A DNA stretch of 46,506 nt. It comes from Myxococcales bacterium. Lineage in GTDB: Bacteria; Myxococcota; Myxococcia; Myxococcales; 40CM-4-68-19. Both the position numbers and the translations under genes were made by a program. Each line of letters starts with the position of its first letter. Position 1 is the stretch's first letter. The stretch is taken from assembly GCA_020201435.1 (NCBI GenBank), contig JAIVGS010000201.1, positions 1-46,506 on the forward strand. Reading direction: 5' to 3'. The notes under the pieces are model-generated. The model saw nothing but the letters and a program-made list of their open reading frames with translations, searched no databases and was not told the DNA's origin. Of this stretch, positions 15,135 to 23,401 are shown piece after piece.

Positions 15135-15599
15135 CTATTCCGGGTCTTCGTCGGTGTCCTCGTCGTCGTCGGGCTCGGTCAGCGGCGAGGCCGCCAGCTT
15201 GTCGGCGCCTTTTTCGATCTTCCGCACCGCGAGCTTGTGGTCCTCTTCGCGCGCCGACAACGAGAGCTGCCCCTGGTTGTCGACCTCGAACGTGACCTGC
15301 ACCCTCGGCTCCCCGGCCCGCGCGACGGTGATGCCGTCGACCGACCACCAACCATCGCTGTGCAGCGCGGTCGCCGTCTTTCCGCCGCCGCGCAAAACGT
15401 GGATGAGAATGCGTTTGTCGCCATCGTGCCCGGTCGTGAAACCCTCGGTCGCGCTGGTCGGGATCTCGCTCCCCTGCGAGAAGAGCGTCGTCGCCGAGCC
15501 GCCCGGCTGCTCGACCGAAATCGCTTCTCCCAGCGACGGCGGCCTCGCGTCCTTCTTGCACGCAGCGACGAGCAACAGCGCCAGCAGCGACCTTCTCAT
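15135..15599 (-). CDS. Lipoprotein resembling an isolated Hsp70 substrate-binding beta domain
   Basis: 154-aa protein with lipoprotein signal MRRSLLALLLVAAC (Cys 14). Residues 40-118 line up with the peptide-binding beta domain of DnaK: IPT (46-48), FTTGHDGD (54-61), IHVLRG (66-71), DGI (88-90), AGEPRVQVTFEVDNQGQLS (95-113). The DnaK in this window has [36 protein letters not shown] in the same order and spacing. No ATPase domain, linker or lid follows; instead there is an acidic tail (DDDEDTDEDPE). The inferred role is an envelope-tethered, ATP-independent holdase. Its ATGA overlap with the aminotransferase gene indicates coupling. Similarity was judged by eye. Confidence 0.75.
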   Translation of the reverse strand: MRRSLLALLLVAACKKDARPPSLGEAISVEQPGGSATTLFSQGSEIPTSATEGFTTGHDGDKRILIHVLRGGGKTATALHSDGWWSVDGITVARAGEPRVQVTFEVDNQGQLSLSAREEDHKLAVRKIEKGADKLAASPLTEPDDDEDTDEDPE

Positions 15600-16894
15600 T
15601 GCTTCACGGCCTCCGCGAGGGCCTCCCCGAGCAGCCGCAGCGCGTCGTCGACCTGTCCCTTCGAGACCGTCATCGGCGGCGCGATCCGCATCGTGTTCCC
15701 GTAGAGGCCGCCCTTGCCAACCAAAAGGCCGCGCTTCTTCGTCGCTTCCATCAGCTTGTTGGCCGCCTGCGCATCCGGCTCCTTCGTCCCGCGATCCTTG
15801 ACCAGCTCGATCGCCTGCATCAAGCCCATGCCGCGGACGTCGCCGATCCCCTGGAACCGCTCGGCGAGACCCTCGAGGCCGTCGCGAAGCGCCTTGCCGA
15901 GGATCTGCGACTGGAAGAGCAGCTTCTCCTCCTCGATCACGCCGATCGTCGCGATCGCCGCGGCCATGCTCGGGGGGCTCGCGCCGAACGTCGAGATGTT
16001 CCCGAACGCGTTCTTGTCGGCGACCGAGGCGCGGGCCATCGTCAGCCCGATCGGCTGTCCGTTGGCCATCCCCTTGGCGCTGGTCAAGAGATCCGGCTCG
16101 ACGCCGAAGTGCTCGATTCCCCACCACTTTTCGCCCGTCCGGCCCCACGCGGTCTGGACCTCGTCGGCGATGAACAGGCCGCCTGCGTTCTTCACGATCG
16201 GCAGCGCGATCTGGAAGTACTCCTTGGGCGGCACGATGAATCCGCCCACCCCCTGGATCGGCTCGGCCATGAACGCCGCGATCTCGCCGTCGGTGGTGGT
16301 CTCGATCAGCGATTTCAGATCCTTCGCGCAGGCGACGCCGCAGTCCGGGTACTTGAGCCCGAAATCGCACCGGTAGCAGTAGGGCGAGTGCGCGAAGCGG
16401 ATCGACGGGATCTCGCTCTGCGTCTTCGGCCGGTACGACTTGTTGCCCATCATCGATAGCGCGAGCGTCCCGCGGCCGCCGTAATTGTGGCGCAGCACGA
16501 CCAGTTCCTGCCGCCCGGTCGCTTCCTTCGCCGCCGCGACGGCCGTCTCGTTCGCCTCGGTTCCCGAGTTGGTGAAGAAGACCTTGGCGGGATCCTTCAT
16601 CGGCCGGATCCGGACCAGCTTCTCGGCCAGCTCGATCTGCGGCACGGTCGGGTAGAGCGTCGAGACGTGCACCAGCTTCTTCTGCTGCTCGATGACGGCT
16701 TCCGTCACCCGGGGATGGCAGTGCCCGACGCTGACGGTGAGGATGCCGCCGAAGAAATCGAGGTACTCCCGACCCTCGACGTCCTTGACGAACATTCCCT
16801 TCGCCGACTCGACGACGAGCGGCTCCTGGTAGTACGTCCCGACGTTGGGAAAGAGCAGTTCCTTCTGCTTGCGGCGAAGCGAGTTGGCGTCCAT
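15596..16894 (-). CDS. Class III PLP aminotransferase (AGXT2 / beta-amino-acid type)
   Basis: 432-aa PLP enzyme of the ornithine/omega-amino-acid aminotransferase class. TNSGTEANETAVAAAKEATGR binds cofactor phosphate, IADEVQTAWGRTG contains the Asp that contacts the pyridine ring, and SAKGMANGQPIG contains the Schiff-base Lys. FFGGILTVSVGHCHPRV and an insert with several Cys (YCYRCDFGLKYPDCGVAC) recall alanine-glyoxylate and (R)-3-amino-2-methylpropanoate aminotransferases. Since dihydropyrimidinase and beta-ureidopropionase lie upstream on the same strand, beta-alanine or 3-aminoisobutyrate is the probable amino donor; that substrate is inferred. ATG 16894 gives the normal N-terminus. Confidence 0.9.
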   Translation of the reverse strand: MDANSLRRKQKELLFPNVGTYYQEPLVVESAKGMFVKDVEGREYLDFFGGILTVSVGHCHPRVTEAVIEQQKKLVHVSTLYPTVPQIELAEKLVRIRPMKDPAKVFFTNSGTEANETAVAAAKEATGRQELVVLRHNYGGRGTLALSMMGNKSYRPKTQSEIPSIRFAHSPYCYRCDFGLKYPDCGVACAKDLKSLIETTTDGEIAAFMAEPIQGVGGFIVPPKEYFQIALPIVKNAGGLFIADEVQTAWGRTGEKWWGIEHFGVEPDLLTSAKGMANGQPIGLTMARASVADKNAFGNISTFGASPPSMAAAIATIGVIEEEKLLFQSQILGKALRDGLEGLAERFQGIGDVRGMGLMQAIELVKDRGTKEPDAQAANKLMEATKKRGLLVGKGGLYGNTMRIAPPMTVSKGQVDDALRLLGEALAEAVKQ

Positions 16895-16908
16895 GACGCC
16901 GCATTCTC

Positions 16909-18009
16909 TCAGAACGCGCGCAGGGACTCCACCGTCTTCGCGTCGAGCCGCTGGAGCAGGGCGACCACCAGGTCGACGGTGTGGTCGAAGTCCTGCCGGT
17001 TGACGATCCCGTTGTGCGAGTGGGTGAACCGCACCGGGACGACGATGTTGATCGTCGGCGCGCCGCCGCCCGCCTTCTGCATCTCGGCCGAATCGTCGCC
17101 GTAGCCCTGGACGAGGTCGGTCTGCAGCGGGATTCGCTGCGACTGCGCCACCTCGCGGACCAGCGCGACCAGCTTGCGGTTGGGCAGCTGACTCGAGTCG
17201 TACAGGAACATCGCCGGGCCGTGGCCGAGCAGCTCCTGGGCCTCCTCCGGGTGCGTGCCCGGCGCGTCGCGGGTGACGCCGCCCTCGATCGCGATGCCGA
17301 CCTCGGGCCTCACCAGCTCGCTCGCGGTGTGCGCGCCGCGCAGGCCGATCTCCTCCTGGACCGTCGCGACCCAGAAGAGATGGTTCGGATGGCGCGCCTT
17401 CTGCAGCCGCTCCATCGCGAGGACGAGGACCGCGCACCCGATCCGGTCGTCCCACGCTTTTCCGAGGTAATTCTGGCTGCCGTTCAGCACCATGAACGGC
17501 GCGTCGGGCGCGACCGGATCGCCGGGCGCGATCCCGAGCGCCGCGACCTCGGCCGGGTCCTTCGCGCCGACGTCGAGAAAGACCATCTCGCGCGGGTACG
17601 CCTTGGTCCGCTCGTCCTGCGGCACGATGTGGATGTCGCGGATGCCGGTGATGGCGTGGACCGGTCCCTTGCTGCCGAGGATGATCCAGCGCTGGTCGAA
17701 GAGGGCCTGGTCGAGCCAGCCGCCCAGCATCTGCATCGTCAGCCAACCCTCGGGCGTGACCCGGCGGATCACGCCGCCCAGCTCGTCCATGTGCGCATCG
17801 ACCATCACCCGCGGTCCCGAATCGCCCTGCTCGGCGATCACCGACCCGAGCCCGTCGTACTTCAGGCGGTCGGAAGCGGGCTTCATCCGTTCGACCATGA
17901 TCCGGCGCACGGGCTCTTCGAATCCGGAAGGGCCGTGCGCGTCGGCGAGCTGCTGGAGGAGCTGGATGGTCGGGTCTGCGAGGAGCAGCGCGGCGAAAAA
18001 GGCGTTCAT
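16909..18009 (-). CDS. M42 family zinc aminopeptidase
   Basis: 366-aa member of the M42 glutamyl aminopeptidase/endoglucanase family. Metal ligands appear in order: VDAHMDELGG (His), GKAWDDRIGC (bridging Asp), VQEEIGLRGA (general-base Glu and metal Glu), and SHNGIVNRQDFDHT near the end. The usual N-terminal LADAHGPSGFEEPVRR motif follows a hydrophobic start (MNAFFAALLLAD) that could be a signal, suggesting a periplasmic location, but cleavage is unclear. Such enzymes trim peptides from the N-terminus, often as dodecamers. It sits between the aminotransferase and an outer-membrane protein on one strand. Confidence 0.9.
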   Translation of the reverse strand: MNAFFAALLLADPTIQLLQQLADAHGPSGFEEPVRRIMVERMKPASDRLKYDGLGSVIAEQGDSGPRVMVDAHMDELGGVIRRVTPEGWLTMQMLGGWLDQALFDQRWIILGSKGPVHAITGIRDIHIVPQDERTKAYPREMVFLDVGAKDPAEVAALGIAPGDPVAPDAPFMVLNGSQNYLGKAWDDRIGCAVLVLAMERLQKARHPNHLFWVATVQEEIGLRGAHTASELVRPEVGIAIEGGVTRDAPGTHPEEAQELLGHGPAMFLYDSSQLPNRKLVALVREVAQSQRIPLQTDLVQGYGDDSAEMQKAGGGAPTINIVVPVRFTHSHNGIVNRQDFDHTVDLVVALLQRLDAKTVESLRAF

Positions 18010-18019
18010 CGGTTGTTTT

Positions 18020-18559
18020 CTAGAAGTACACGCTCGCGAAGAGCCCCGACGTCGCCGTGGTCAGCTGGGTGATCACCGAAGACCCCGCCGCGCCGCCGAG
18101 GTTGCCGAAATTGAGGCCGACGCCGAGCTGGCCGCCGACCGAAAAATGATCGGCGAAGAAGTACTCCGCGCCGGCACCGCCCGAAAGCGTGATGAACTCC
18201 GTCGCTCCGCCCGCGCCGCCGTTGACACGGCCGAAGTTGAACTGCGGGAAGATGTAGATCGCCACCGGGCCCCTGCGCAGCTGGTACGCGCGCAAGCCGA
18301 TGCCGATGTTGAAGACGACCGGCGTGCCGCTCGGCGAGACCACCGCGTCGAGGCCGAAGTCGACCCGCGCTGCCATGTTGTCGTTGAGCAGGTACGTGAT
18401 GCCGATCGTCGAGCCGGTCCCGACCGGCGTATAGCCGCCGCCAGGGAAGGCGAACGAAAACCCCATCGAGCCCTTGGCCAGCGGGTCGTAGCTCGCCGTC
18501 AGCGGCGCAATGGCAGGGGTAGTGGGAGCGGCGAGCAGGGCGAGAACGGCGAGCAACAT
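18020..18559 (-). CDS. Outer-membrane beta-barrel protein
   Basis: 179-aa protein. A short signal peptide (MLLAVLALLAAPTTPAIA) is followed by alternating strands typical of small OmpA/OmpW-like barrels (MGFSFAFPGGGYTP, STIGITYLLND, VAIYIFPQFNFGRV, AGAEYFFADHFSVGGQLGVG). It ends in Phe (LFASVYF), the usual barrel-insertion signal. I count roughly eight strands. Ligand unknown. It is 10 bp upstream of the M42 gene on the same strand and may be in that operon. Confidence 0.8.
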   Translation of the reverse strand: MLLAVLALLAAPTTPAIAPLTASYDPLAKGSMGFSFAFPGGGYTPVGTGSTIGITYLLNDNMAARVDFGLDAVVSPSGTPVVFNIGIGLRAYQLRRGPVAIYIFPQFNFGRVNGGAGGATEFITLSGGAGAEYFFADHFSVGGQLGVGLNFGNLGGAAGSSVITQLTTATSGLFASVYF

Positions 18560-18625
18560 GACAGCCTCCTTGATTGAGGCTGTTGTCGCATCGCGGCGGA
18601 AAGTGGCAATTTTTCTGTCGCGGGT

Positions 18626-20005
18626 CTACGCGAGCGTGAGGGCGCGCTTGAGGAAGCGCCCGTCGCCCTTCTTCCCGAGGAAGTTTCCGCCCTCGACGAC
18701 CAGCTTGCCCCGGCTGAAGACGTGGGTAGGTGCGCCGACTACCTCGCGGCCTTCGTACGGGTTGTAGTCGACCTTCATGTGGTGGGTCTTCGCTGAGAGC
18801 GTGTGGCGCTTCTCGGGGTCCCAGACCACGACGTCGGCGTCGGCGCCGGGGGCGAGCGTGCCCTTCCTGCCGAAGAGGCCGAACAGCTTCGCGGGCGCGG
18901 CCGAGTTCAGCTGCACCCAGCGGTTCAAGCTGATCTTGCCGCTGCGCACGCCCTCGAAGGTGAGGTAGAGGCGCGTCTCGACGCCGGGAGCGCCGTTCGG
19001 GATCTTCGAGAAATCGCCCTTGCCGAGCTCCTTCTCCTTCATGCAGAACGGGCAGTGGTCGGTGGAGACGCACTGCAGATCGTCGAGCTGCAGGCCGCGC
19101 CAGAGGTGCTGCTCGTTCCCCGGCATCCGCAGCGGCGGGCTCATCACGTACTTCGACCCGCTGAAGCCCGGCTCCTCGTAGTTGCGGTGATCGAGGAACA
19201 GGTACTGGGGGCAGGTTTCGGCATACGCACGCACCCCGCGGTCGCGCGCCTGCCGCACCTGCTCGAGCGCCTCGGCCGCGGAGAGATGGACGATGTAGAG
19301 CGGCACCTTGGCGACTTCGGCGAGCGCGAGGACGCGGTGCGAGGCCTCGCCCTCGAGCCGCGGCGGCCGCGTCAGCGCGTGCCAGGCGGGAGCGGTCTCG
19401 CCGCGGGCCTTGGCCTCCTCGATGATCACGTCGATCACCGGCCCGTTCTCCGCGTGCATGCAGATCAGGCCGCCGTTGTCGCCGGTCTTCCGCAGCGCGC
19501 GGAAGATCGACGCGTCGTCGACGAAGAAAACTCCCGGATACGCGGTGAACATCTTGAAGCTGGTGACGCCCTCGCGCTTGACGAGGTCGTCCATGTCCGC
19601 CAGCGCCTGCTTGTTCACCTCGCGGATGATCATGTGGAAGCCGTAATCGATCACGGCCTTCCCGTCGGCCTTCTCGTGCCACTGCGCGAGCCCGGCTTTC
19701 AGCGTCCCGCCCTGCGGCTGGATGGCGAAGTCGACGATCGTCGTCGTCCCGCCGAACGCGGCCGCCCGGGTGCCGGACTCGAAGTCGTCGGCGCTGGTCG
19801 TCCCGCCGAACGGCATGTCCATGTGGGTGTGGACGTCGATGCCGCCGGGGATCACGTACTTCCCGCGCGCATCGACCTTCTTGTCGACCGGCCCGAACGC
19901 GACGCCCCGTCCGACCGCGGCGATCTTCTCGTTCTCGATCAGCAGATCGGCTTCGAACGTGTCGGTTGGACTGACCAGCGTCCCATTCTCGATCAACGTC
20001 CTCAC
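18626..20005 (-). CDS. hydA: Dihydropyrimidinase (D-hydantoinase)
   Basis: 459-aa amidohydrolase that opens dihydrouracil or dihydrothymine to N-carbamoyl-beta-amino acids, the second step of reductive pyrimidine degradation. Metal site motifs: IPGGIDVHTHMDMPFGG, TSFKMFTAYPG (carbamylated Lys), IVHLSAAEAL and STDHCPFC. The following LYLTFEGVRSGKISLNRWV and NSAAPAKLFGLFGRKG are typical of the family. The ATG overlaps the beta-ureidopropionase stop as ATGA, so steps two and three of the pathway are coupled. No dihydropyrimidine dehydrogenase is visible in the window. Hydantoinases are close relatives, but the neighbour favours dihydropyrimidinase. Confidence 0.95.
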   Translation of the reverse strand: MRTLIENGTLVSPTDTFEADLLIENEKIAAVGRGVAFGPVDKKVDARGKYVIPGGIDVHTHMDMPFGGTTSADDFESGTRAAAFGGTTTIVDFAIQPQGGTLKAGLAQWHEKADGKAVIDYGFHMIIREVNKQALADMDDLVKREGVTSFKMFTAYPGVFFVDDASIFRALRKTGDNGGLICMHAENGPVIDVIIEEAKARGETAPAWHALTRPPRLEGEASHRVLALAEVAKVPLYIVHLSAAEALEQVRQARDRGVRAYAETCPQYLFLDHRNYEEPGFSGSKYVMSPPLRMPGNEQHLWRGLQLDDLQCVSTDHCPFCMKEKELGKGDFSKIPNGAPGVETRLYLTFEGVRSGKISLNRWVQLNSAAPAKLFGLFGRKGTLAPGADADVVVWDPEKRHTLSAKTHHMKVDYNPYEGREVVGAPTHVFSRGKLVVEGGNFLGKKGDGRFLKRALTLA

Positions 20006-20868
20006 GGCAGCTGCTCCGTCATGTTGCCGTACGTCTCCGGCCGGCGGTCCCGGTAGAACTGCCAGACGCGGCGGACCTCCTCGATCATGTCGAGGTTCAA
20101 GTCGGCGGTGATCAGCTCGTCCTTGTCCTCGCTCGCCTCGGCGAGGAAATTGCCTCTCGGATCAACGAAGTACGAGTGCCCGTAGAACTTCCCGATGTTC
20201 CACGGCGCCTCGGTCCCGACCCGGTTGATGCAGCCCATGAAGTAGCCGTTGGCGACCGCGTGCGCCGGCTGCTCGAGCTTCCACAGGTACTGGCTGAGCC
20301 CGGCGACCGTCGCGCTCGGGTTGAAGACGACCTCGGCGCCGTGCAGGCCCAAAAGCCGCGCGCCTTCCGGGAAGTGACGGTCGTAACAGATGTAGACGCC
20401 GACCGTCGCGTACTTGGTCTTGAAGACCGGGTACCCGAGGTTCCCGGGCTTGAAGTAGTATTTCTCCCAGAACCCCGCCGTCTGCGGGATGTGGTTCTTC
20501 CGGTACTTGCCGAGGTAGCTCCCGTCGGCGTCGATCACCGCCGCCGTGTTGTAATAAACCCCAGCCATTTCGCGCTCATAGAGCGGAACGACGAGGACCA
20601 TCTGGTTCTTGGCGGCGAACTTCTGCAGCCGCTCGGTGGTCGGCCCGGGGACCGCCTCGGCGGCGTCGTACCAGTCTGGCGTCTGGGCCGGGCAGAAGTA
20701 GGGCCCGTTGAACACCTCCTGCAGACAGAGGATCTGCACGCCCCGCTGCGCGGCCTGCTCCAGGTAAGGCAGGTGCTTCTCGAACATCGCCTCCTGGATC
20801 TCCTTCACCGACCCTTCCGACTTCGCGTTCGAACACTGGATGAGCCCTGCCCGGACGGTGCGCGCCAT
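20002..20868 (-). CDS. Beta-ureidopropionase (N-carbamoyl-beta-alanine amidohydrolase)
   Basis: 288-aa nitrilase-superfamily enzyme that releases ammonia and CO2 from N-carbamoyl-beta-alanine. The Glu-Lys-Cys triad is visible: Glu in LCLQEVFNGPYFC, Lys in YRKNHIP, Cys in VGVYICYDRHFPEGARLL. FNPSATVAGLSQYLWKLE and FYGHSYFVDPRG are also family-like. The ATG has GGAGGA upstream. It is the first gene of the minus-strand series ending near 13.4 kb, with a 166-bp divergent gap to the gene at 21035 that should hold promoters for both sides. No clear operator was seen in that gap. Confidence 0.93.
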   Translation of the reverse strand: MARTVRAGLIQCSNAKSEGSVKEIQEAMFEKHLPYLEQAAQRGVQILCLQEVFNGPYFCPAQTPDWYDAAEAVPGPTTERLQKFAAKNQMVLVVPLYEREMAGVYYNTAAVIDADGSYLGKYRKNHIPQTAGFWEKYYFKPGNLGYPVFKTKYATVGVYICYDRHFPEGARLLGLHGAEVVFNPSATVAGLSQYLWKLEQPAHAVANGYFMGCINRVGTEAPWNIGKFYGHSYFVDPRGNFLAEASEDKDELITADLNLDMIEEVRRVWQFYRDRRPETYGNMTEQLP

Positions 20869-21034
20869 GGTGTGTCCTCCAAAAGGCGTGAAATTCCCGC
20901 TAAACGGACGTACGGTCAACCCGTAACCCTTCCGATCAGGGGTGTTGCCTTCCACGAGCGTTTGCGACACAGTTTCAACGGGACTCGAATTCCCTCGCTC
21001 CCATCCTCGAATCACACCACGACGGAGGGCCGTC

Positions 21035-21817
21035 ATGGCCCGAAAGAACGGTACCGGCAACGGAAGCCAGAAGTCCGTCCACGACGCTCGCAGCGATCTG
21101 CTCACGCGCGCGGAGCGCAACGCGGAGGGGGCGGCGCCCTGCAAGACCGACCCCCTCGGCGACGCGAAGGCGGCGCGGGCGGTCGTGGCGGCCCTGCGGG
21201 AGCACGCTGCCGAGATGTCCCGGCGCGGACTGCCGGCGGCGTACGGCGAGGCCGCGCTCGATCTGGCCCGCGAGATCGAGGAGCACCTCGCCGCGATGCC
21301 GGCGGCGGCGGTCGCGGCCCGCGGGCGGACGCCGGAGATGGCCGACCTGCTCGCCGACGCGGCCTCGACCGCACAGGCGATCCGCGGCGCGGTCCTGCGC
21401 CTCTCGCGCGGACCGGACGGCCGCAAGACGGCGCGCGACCTCGGCTTCGGCCAACCGTTCAGCGCGCGGCAGCCGGCCCATGTCGCGCGCGCGCTGCAGC
21501 GGATCCTCGAGGGTCTCGAGGCGCACAAGGAACTGAAGGAAGATCTCGGCGTCCTCGCCGAGGACATCCAGACCATCCAGGACCTCGCTCGCGACCTCGG
21601 CAAGCTGCCGGGGACCGGGGCGCCGATCTCCGACGAGCAGGCGGCGCTGATCAGGGCCCAGGGCGCGCTGCGGGCCTTCTTCGATCTCTTCGCCGCCAAG
21701 GCGTCGCTCGCGCTGGCGGCCGATCCCGACGAGCGCTCCCGGCTGCTCTCGCTGATTCCGCGCGTCGACGATCGGCGCCATCTGCGCCGCTCGGCTCCCG
21801 AGCTGGCCTCCGGGTAA
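21035..21817 (+). CDS. Helical protein of unknown function
   Basis: 260-aa Ala/Leu/Arg-rich protein that I do not recognise. No signal peptide or membrane helix. It is mostly alpha-helical, with a stretch of regularly spaced leucines (LQRILEGLEAHKELKEDLGV to LARDLGKL, about 155-190) able to form a coiled coil. ATG 21035 follows GGAGGG by a good distance. It is monocistronic, divergent from the pyrimidine-degradation genes and 69 bp before the small secreted protein. Confidence 0.75.
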   Translation: MARKNGTGNGSQKSVHDARSDLLTRAERNAEGAAPCKTDPLGDAKAARAVVAALREHAAEMSRRGLPAAYGEAALDLAREIEEHLAAMPAAAVAARGRTPEMADLLADAASTAQAIRGAVLRLSRGPDGRKTARDLGFGQPFSARQPAHVARALQRILEGLEAHKELKEDLGVLAEDIQTIQDLARDLGKLPGTGAPISDEQAALIRAQGALRAFFDLFAAKASLALAADPDERSRLLSLIPRVDDRRHLRRSAPELASG

Positions 21818-21886
21818 CGCTTTTACCTGCCCGCGTCCGGCCGGTTCAGCCTCGAGGATGCAGTCGACGACCTCGGGAGGGAATGT

Positions 21887-22297
21887 ATGAAGATGTGGTT
21901 GCTGGCTCTGGCGCTGATGGCGCCCGTGGCCGCTCGCGCCGACCGCGCGGAGCGGATGGAAAAGCGCGGCGAGCGGATGGAGAAGCAGGGCGAGCGCCGC
22001 GAGAAGCGCGGTGAGAAGCTCGAAGAGAAGGCTGCCGCCAGGAAGGAGAAGGCGGACCAGCTTCGCGCGGGGGGCCACGACCAGGCCGCCGACGCGCTCG
22101 ATCGCGCCGCGAAGCGCCAGGAGCAGCGCGGCGAGCGGATGGAGGAGCAGGGTCAGCACCGCGAGAAGCGCGGCGCGCGCCTCGAGAAGCGCGCGCAGTT
22201 GCTCGAGAACCGCAAGGCGAACGCCAACGCCGCGACGCCCGCCACTCCGGCCGATCCGGGCGTGACGGCCGCCACGCCGGCCTCGCCGGGCAAGTAA
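21887..22297 (+). CDS. Exported charged repeat protein (ERMEKRGER-type repeats)
   Basis: 136-aa protein. A clear signal peptide (MKMWLLALALMAPVAARA) leads into an almost uninterrupted charged helix. Short units such as RMEKRGERMEKQGERREKRG repeat about every 7-8 residues; then, after a short break (GGHDQAADALD), the pattern resumes (RQEQRGERMEEQGQHREKRG). The tail is Ala/Thr/Pro-rich. The periodicity fits a coiled coil or a long single helix in the periplasm. A GGGAGGG site precedes the ATG and a strong terminator follows, so it is a single-gene unit. A metal-, membrane- or polyanion-binding role is possible but not shown. Confidence 0.8.
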   Translation: MKMWLLALALMAPVAARADRAERMEKRGERMEKQGERREKRGEKLEEKAAARKEKADQLRAGGHDQAADALDRAAKRQEQRGERMEEQGQHREKRGARLEKRAQLLENRKANANAATPATPADPGVTAATPASPGK

Positions 22298-22319
22298 GCG
22301 GTTTTACTGACGATTGACC

Positions 22320-22361
22320 CTTCGGCGATCCGGCCTGGTCCGGGTCGCCGAAGTTTTTTTT
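22320..22361 (+). terminator. Rho-independent terminator after the charged repeat gene
   Basis: CTTCGGCGA pairs with TCGCCGAAG and the stem extends through a T-G pair into CCGG/CCGG, making about 14 pairs with a 6-base loop. Eight T follow (22354-22361). It lies 22 bp past the stop codon at 22297. Confidence 0.9.
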
Positions 22362-22598
22362 GAAAGCATCGGCGGGGTCGTCGGTACTTCGGACCAGTGC
22401 CTGCTCTGCTCGAGCAGCGGGTGCAGCGCTGGAGTCGATCATCCTCGCGCTCGACGCCGACCTGCGTGCGAACTGGCGGCCGCCGCGCCGGAGAGCGTGC
22501 AGGCGGCCTTGCCGCCGAGACGGATGACTCGTCCGAAGCCGACGTGATGACCACGCTCTTGGCTCTGCCGGCTCGTCGCTGATGTTCTAGCTTTCGGT
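22362..22598. other. Gap with possible remnant of coding sequence
   Basis: With the terminator this makes a 301-bp interval between genes. Stretches such as SIILALDADLRA, ELAAAAPESVQAAL and AAETDDSSEADVMTTLLAL occur in three different plus-strand frames, in order. This could be a small gene broken by two frameshifts, or chance in GC-rich DNA. No start with a ribosome site and no RNA structure were found. Confidence 0.3.
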
Positions 22599-22853
22599 AT
22601 GACGTCCATTCTCGCGTTGGGTCTTGCGGCGCTCGTCGCCCAGACGGCGGAGCGGTCTTCGACCTTGAACAACAGCGCGAACCGCGAGGCGCACCGGCCG
22701 CCGACCGAGGCCGAGAAGTTCGAAGCGGTCCCGGGCGGCCCGGCCACGCCGCGCAGCGAGTGGAAGAGCGGCGATTCGCGCGGCAAGCCGTCTCCTCAGG
22801 CCCGGCACGCGCGCAAGCACAAGCGGCCGCACAAGCGCGGAGGCACGAAGTGA
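22599..22853 (+). CDS. Small exported basic protein
   Basis: 84-aa protein with a signal-like start (MTSILALGLAALVAQTA) and a very basic, low-complexity C-terminus (ARHARKHKRPHKRGGTK). Unrecognised. The stop overlaps the start of the next gene as GTGA, so the two are a coupled pair. The size, export signal and His/Lys/Arg tail suggest binding to a polyanion or to surface polysaccharide, but that is inference. Confidence 0.65.
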   Translation: MTSILALGLAALVAQTAERSSTLNNSANREAHRPPTEAEKFEAVPGGPATPRSEWKSGDSRGKPSPQARHARKHKRPHKRGGTK

Positions 22854-23401
22854 TCGCCGCGATCATCCTCGCGCTGGCGCTCGCGCAGAGCACCAAGGAA
22901 GGAAAGAGCGACACCGCGCAGCGGGGGTCGGCGCCGACGCCGGCCGATCGCGGCAGCACGGCCGAGAGCTCGCAGCGCGGATCGATCGGCTCGACCGCCG
23001 GCGGCGAGGAGCGGACGTCGGTGCCGGGGGCGGGCATCGAGTCCGGCGACGCCAACGGCATGGCCGGCGGCCGCACCGACGAAGGCCCGGGCGGCGGCAC
23101 GGGAATCCGCAACTCGACTACGCCGCAGGCTGAGAGGGCCCGGGCGAATGCGAACGACCAGGCCCGCGGCAAGAACAAGCGCGGCGAGTTCCTGCGCCCG
23201 GCGGATTCACCTCCGCAGATGAACGTGAACCCGAAGCCGATCGGTTCGGGCGCGCCGCAGATTCCGCCCGATCAACAGCCGCAGGCCCGTGGAAAGCGGT
23301 ACGGCCGAACGCCGTCGCACGGCCGCGCGAAGGGCAAGGACAAGGACGCCGGCGGCGCCGCCGCGCAGGGGTCGGCGGGCAAAGGCAAGCATCTAAAGTA
23401 G
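22850..23401 (+). CDS. Exported Gly/Ala-rich disordered protein
   Basis: 183-aa protein beginning at GTG 22850 (GGAGG upstream; GTGA overlap) with signal peptide VIAAIILALALAQS. The mature part is predicted disordered: Gly, Ser, Arg, Pro and Asn dominate (SAPTPADRGSTAESSQRGS, GGGTGIRNSTT, PPQMNVNPKPIGSGAP). The C-terminus is a Lys/Gly/Ala-rich tail (RAKGKDKDAGGAAAQGSAGK). No family recognised. Its 3' end overlaps the exonuclease gene on the other strand by 9 bp. Together with the previous gene it forms a two-gene exported-protein unit. Confidence 0.65.
   Translation: MIAAIILALALAQSTKEGKSDTAQRGSAPTPADRGSTAESSQRGSIGSTAGGEERTSVPGAGIESGDANGMAGGRTDEGPGGGTGIRNSTTPQAERARANANDQARGKNKRGEFLRPADSPPQMNVNPKPIGSGAPQIPPDQQPQARGKRYGRTPSHGRAKGKDKDAGGAAAQGSAGKGKHLK

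Noticed and set aside
12491-15295. A 934-codon plus-strand frame
   Set aside because: It runs out of frame through the second matrixin and antisense to three real genes. Its content is typical of GC-rich shadow frames.
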